A stretch of DNA of 8,375 nt from positions 1 through 8,375 of the forward strand of contig NZ_CAUFJQ010000087.1 of the NCBI RefSeq assembly GCF_959025735.1. Reading direction: 5' to 3'. Below the pieces are notes generated by a model. That model was not told the origin of the DNA, did no database searches, and worked only from the letters and a program-made list of their open reading frames with translations. Below, one piece after another: positions 6,893 through 8,375 of the stretch. Positions within the stretch are counted from its first letter, which is position 1; each line of letters opens with the position of its first letter. The position numbers and the translations under genes are program-made. This DNA comes from an uncultured Streptococcus sp. (lineage in GTDB: Bacteria > Bacillota > Bacilli > Lactobacillales > Streptococcaceae).

Positions 6893-7003
6893 AAATAAAA
6901 ACCTTTAAAGCAGTCCAGAGAGGCTCCTAAGGTCTAGACGGTGAATCATGGTAGTTGTTCCTACCTAATTTTCGTGTAACCTTGCCTCGGGCAAGGTTTT
7001 TTT
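6893..7003 (+). promoter_or_regulatory. PyrR-responsive attenuator upstream of pyrF
   Basis: A second PyrR attenuator with the same plan as the one before pyrK. The anti-antiterminator spans 6901-6933 (ACCTT with AAGGT at its base) and contains the conserved AGTCCAGAGAGGCT binding loop (6912-6925). The antiterminator pairs AAGGT (6929-6933) with ACCTT (6979-6983). A small hairpin GGTAG/CTACC (6950-6965) lies between, and the terminator is at 6978-7003. The binding loops of both attenuators are nearly identical while the flanking stems differ but still pair, as expected for two sites read by one PyrR. Confidence 0.92.
6978..7003 (+). terminator. Attenuator terminator before pyrF
   Basis: A perfect nine-pair stem, AACCTTGCC (6978-6986) with GGCAAGGTT (6990-6998), closes a three-base loop and runs into a seven-T tract (6997-7003). 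It also stops readthrough from pyrDB under high UMP. Confidence 0.93.
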
Positions 7004-7038
7004 GTAGACAAAATGATCAATCAAAAAAGGAGTAATCC

Positions 7039-7731
7039 ATGCGTGAAGAACGTCCTATTATCGCCCTTGACTTCCCAGCTTTCGAGGATGTCAAACACTT
7101 TTTAGAGCATTTTCCAGAAGACGAAAAATTATTTGTAAAAATCGGAATGGAATTTTTCTATGCAGTTGGTCCTGAAATTGTACATTACCTCAAAGGGCTT
7201 GGACACAGTATTTTCCTTGATTTGAAATTGCATGATATCCCAAATACAGTCAAATCAGCCATGTCCGTACTGGGGACCTTCGGAGTAGATATGGTGACGG
7301 TCCACGCAGCCGGTGGTGTAGAGATGATGCGCGAAGCCAAGGCAGCTCTTGGTGAAGGAGCTAAATTGGTAGCCGTGACCCAGTTGACTTCTACCAGTGA
7401 AGAAGACATGCGTGATTGCCAAAACATCCAAACAACGGTCCAAGAATCTGTAGTCAATTATGCTCGCAAGGCCCAAGAAGCTGGCTTGGATGGCGTTGTC
7501 TGCTCAGCTCATGAAGTAGCCTTGATCAAAGATGCCACTTCATCAGACTTTGTCTGTGTCACACCAGGGATTCGTCCTGCTGGAGCTGAAATCGGTGACC
7601 AAAAACGGGTTATGACCCCACAAGAAGCTCATAAAATTGGATCTGACTATATTGTCGTTGGACGCCCAATCATCCAAGCAGAAAACCCATGGGACGCTTA
7701 CCATGAAATTAAGAGACAGTGGAATAGTTAA
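7039..7731 (+). CDS. pyrF: Orotidine 5'-phosphate decarboxylase
   Basis: TIM-barrel enzyme that decarboxylates OMP to UMP, the last step of de novo pyrimidine synthesis. The 230-residue length is typical of the bacterial type I enzyme. Motifs: PIIALDFP (6-13), FVKIGMEFF (32-40), the catalytic tetrad region FLDLKLHDIPNTV with Asp61, Lys63 and Asp66 (59-71), TVHAAGG (near 93-99) and VTPGIRP, the phosphate-binding end of the barrel. The start has an AAGGAG site (7027-7032). It lies behind its own promoter and attenuator. Its stop codon is the left foot of a hairpin (7731-7764), the first element of the structured array that separates it from pyrE. Confidence 0.97.
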   Translation: MREERPIIALDFPAFEDVKHFLEHFPEDEKLFVKIGMEFFYAVGPEIVHYLKGLGHSIFLDLKLHDIPNTVKSAMSVLGTFGVDMVTVHAAGGVEMMREAKAALGEGAKLVAVTQLTSTSEEDMRDCQNIQTTVQESVVNYARKAQEAGLDGVVCSAHEVALIKDATSSDFVCVTPGIRPAGAEIGDQKRVMTPQEAHKIGSDYIVVGRPIIQAENPWDAYHEIKRQWNS

Positions 7732-7764
7732 GAACGTCTAAGAAGCTATGCTTCAAGACGTTCT
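7731..7764 (+). repeat. Leading hairpin overlapping the pyrF stop codon
   Basis: AGAACGTCT (7731-7739) pairs with AGACGTTCT (7756-7764), then an inner GAAGC/GCTTC stem closes a TAT loop, with a small asymmetric internal loop between. No T-run follows, so it is not an ordinary terminator. It is followed by ACGG and the first short hairpin, the same arrangement as the hairpin at 8029-8054, so it seems to belong to the array. Confidence 0.75.
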
Positions 7765-7766
7765 AC

Positions 7767-7848
7767 GGAAAGTCCGATGGGATCTTTCCTAAACTATTCA
7801 CTAACTTAGTTGAAAAAAATGATCGTTTCTTTCAACTAAGTGTCGGAA
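7767..7848 (+). repeat. Array unit 1 (alpha type)
   Basis: The short hairpin at 7767-7789 pairs GGAAA with TTTCC and GTCC with GGAT (G-U closing), loop GATG, bulged C at 7784. The linker follows, with ATTCACTA at 7796-7803. The long hairpin at 7804-7841 pairs ACTTAGTTGAAA with TTTCAACTAAGT (12 perfect pairs) plus AAA/TTT after a bulged C, apical loop ATGATCG. The GTCGGAA tail is at 7842-7848. Confidence 0.85.
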
Positions 7849-7934
7849 TTTAAAAAGTCCTATGGGACCTTCCCTAACGCATTCACTAGATTACAGAAGA
7901 GAAAATGATCGTTTCTCTTCTGTGATCGTCGGAA
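7849..7934 (+). repeat. Array unit 2 (beta type)
   Basis: The short hairpin GTCC-TATG-GGAC lies at 7857-7868 with bulged C at 7869; its outer stem is reduced to AA/TT. ATTCACTA is at 7881-7888. The long hairpin at 7889-7927 has 16 pairs, GATTACAGAAGAGAAA against TTTCTCTTCTGTGATC with one U-G wobble, loop ATGATCG. GTCGGAA is at 7928-7934. Positions 7855-7888 are identical to 8063-8096 in unit 4. Confidence 0.85.
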
Positions 7935-8020
7935 TAATCGGAGCCCGATAGGGCCTTCCCTAAACTATTCACTAGATTTAGAGGATAAAAATAATCGTTT
8001 TATCCTTTAAATCGTCGGAA
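7935..8020 (+). repeat. Array unit 3 (alpha type)
   Basis: The short hairpin GCCC-GATA-GGGC lies at 7943-7954 with bulged C at 7955; a C-G pair replaces the U-A pair seen in the other units. ATTCACTA is at 7967-7974. The long hairpin at 7975-8013 has 16 pairs, GATTTAGAGGATAAAA against TTTTATCCTTTAAATC with one G-U wobble, loop ATAATCG. GTCGGAA is at 8014-8020. The linker matches unit 1 rather than unit 2. Confidence 0.85.
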
Positions 8021-8096
8021 CACTAATCGCTACTAAAAGTGAAACTTTTGTAGCTCTACGGGAAGTCCTATGGGACCTTCCCTAACGCATTCACTA
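8021..8096 (+). repeat. Array unit 4 (beta type, irregular)
   Basis: This unit begins with CACTA (8021-8025), as if it were a truncated linker. A hairpin GCTACTAAAAGT/ACTTTTGTAGC with loop GAA and one unpaired base follows (8029-8054), then CTACGG as after the leading hairpin. The short hairpin at 8060-8082 has a full outer stem GGGAA/TTCCC, inner GTCC-TATG-GGAC and bulged C at 8077. ATTCACTA is at 8089-8096. No long hairpin with the conserved loop follows; instead there is TTAAATC/GATTTAA (8114-8134), perhaps a decayed copy. Confidence 0.75.
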
Positions 8097-8113
8097 ACCT
8101 GTAATGTTGTTGT

Positions 8114-8134
8114 TTAAATCAAAAAATGATTTAA
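8114..8134 (+). repeat. AT-rich hairpin before pyrE
   Basis: TTAAATC (8114-8120) pairs with GATTTAA (8128-8134) across a seven-base A-rich loop. It sits where the long hairpin of unit 4 would be but lacks the ATGATCG loop. The stem is weak and lacks a T-run, so termination is unlikely. It may be a degenerate array element. Confidence 0.4.
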
Positions 8135-8169
8135 TTCGTATATGATTAAAATCGTAAAAAGGAGTCGTC

Positions 8170-8375
8170 ATGTCATTAGCTAAAGATATTGCTAGCCATC
8201 TTTTGAAAATCGAAGCGGTTTATTTGAAACCAGAAGAACCTTTTACTTGGGCATCTGGGATCAAGTCCCCTATTTATACAGATAACCGTGTAACCCTCGC
8301 TTATCCTGAAACTCGTACCTTGATCGAAAATGGATTTGTAGATAAAATCAAGGAAGCTTTCCCTGAAGTAGAAGT
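8170..8375 (+). CDS. pyrE: Orotate phosphoribosyltransferase, N-terminal part
   Basis: The gene is cut by the window end; the first 68 codons are present of about 210 in the family. The protein starts MSLAKDIASHLLKIEAVYLK and continues with FTWASGIKSPIYTDNR (25-40), the typical N-terminal orotate/PRPP site pattern of PyrE (usually FTxASGxxSPIYxDxR). The enzyme joins orotate and PRPP to make OMP, the substrate of PyrF. An AAGGAG ribosome site (8159-8164) lies five bases before the ATG. The gene is probably transcribed from the pyrF promoter through the structured array. A TATGAT hexamer at 8141-8146 has no matching -35, so an independent promoter is not supported. Confidence 0.95.
   Translation, partial: MSLAKDIASHLLKIEAVYLKPEEPFTWASGIKSPIYTDNRVTLAYPETRTLIENGFVDKIKEAFPEVE

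Larger units (their letters stand above)
7731..8160 (+). repeat. Tandem array of structured repeat units between pyrF and pyrE
   Basis: This gap holds no gene that I can support. It is filled by a tandem array with an 85-86 base spacing, alternating two subtypes (here alpha at 7767 and 7935, beta at 7849 and 8055). A full unit consists of (i) a short hairpin with stem GTCC/GGAC or equivalent, a four-base loop and a bulged C on the 3' side; (ii) a linker ending in ATTCACTA, present four times (7796, 7881, 7967, 8089); (iii) a long hairpin with a different stem each time but a shared apical loop A-T-(G/A)-A-T-C-G; and (iv) GTCGGAA. Stem changes are compensated and wobble pairs fit the plus strand, so the element probably acts as RNA in the pyrF-pyrE transcript. 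It does not look like BOX, RUP or SPRITE repeats as I know them. Function unknown. Confidence 0.85.

Noticed and set aside
7185..7476. Minus-strand open frames opposite pyrF
   Set aside because: They lie fully within pyrF, have no family-like features and no promoter or ribosome site.
7731..7764. Intrinsic terminator after pyrF
   Set aside because: The hairpin is good but followed by ACGGAAAG instead of a T-run, so it is unlikely to stop transcription.
7767..8096. CRISPR array (constant parts alternating with variable parts)
   Set aside because: The variable parts are themselves long palindromes with a shared loop, the constant parts are not identical, and no cas gene is near. CRISPR spacers are not palindromic.
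7767..8096. Retron, integron attC sites or tRNA-like array
   Set aside because: There is no reverse transcriptase or integrase, no attC core sites and no tRNA cloverleaf or T-loop consensus in any unit.
8141..8146. Separate promoter for pyrE (TATGAT)
   Set aside because: No -35-like hexamer lies 16-19 bases upstream, and there is no TG extension.

Overview
The window looks like chromosomal DNA of a Streptococcus, most likely from the mitis/sanguinis group (the genus is well supported, the species is a guess). The reasons are the near-textbook streptococcal DeoD, PyrK, PyrDB, PyrF and PyrE proteins, consensus SigA-type promoters, strong GGAG ribosome sites and PyrR-type attenuators.

Layout: (1) Positions 83-2292 hold a tightly packed plus-strand run: deoD, an all-helical protein with a HEPN-like R-N-x-x-A-H motif, and a Sir2 NAD-dependent deacylase. 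The genes overlap by one base or abut, and the run ends at a bidirectional terminator. (2) A LysR-type regulator runs towards it on the minus strand and ends on the same terminator. (3) A 478-residue polytopic membrane protein, probably of the DUF6688 family, has its own extended -10 promoter. (4) From 4935 to the window end lies the last part of de novo pyrimidine synthesis: pyrK-pyrDB, then pyrF, then pyrE (cut by the window edge). Both pyrK-pyrDB and pyrF-pyrE have their own consensus promoter followed by a PyrR-type attenuator, so each pair should be shut down separately when UMP is plentiful. PyrK and PyrDB together oxidise dihydroorotate to orotate using NAD+, PyrE adds phosphoribose, and PyrF decarboxylates OMP to UMP.

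The most unusual part is the 438-base pyrF-pyrE gap (7732-8169), where I see no gene. It contains a tandem array of about four structured units with a spacing near 86 bases. Each unit has a small conserved hairpin with a bulged C, a constant ATTCACTA linker, a long hairpin of about 16 base pairs whose stem sequence differs from unit to unit while pairing is kept, and a GTCGGAA tail. Eight base pairs change on both sides between two of the long stems, and the wobble pairs fit a plus-strand transcript. This is strong internal evidence for a structured RNA element, co-transcribed with pyrF and pyrE, that I cannot match to any family I know.

The second point of interest is the HEPN-like gene next to sir2. 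Its helical N-terminus and its R-x4-H motif recall the C-terminal half of Csm6-type RNases, but there is no room for a CARF sensor domain and no CRISPR locus is visible here.
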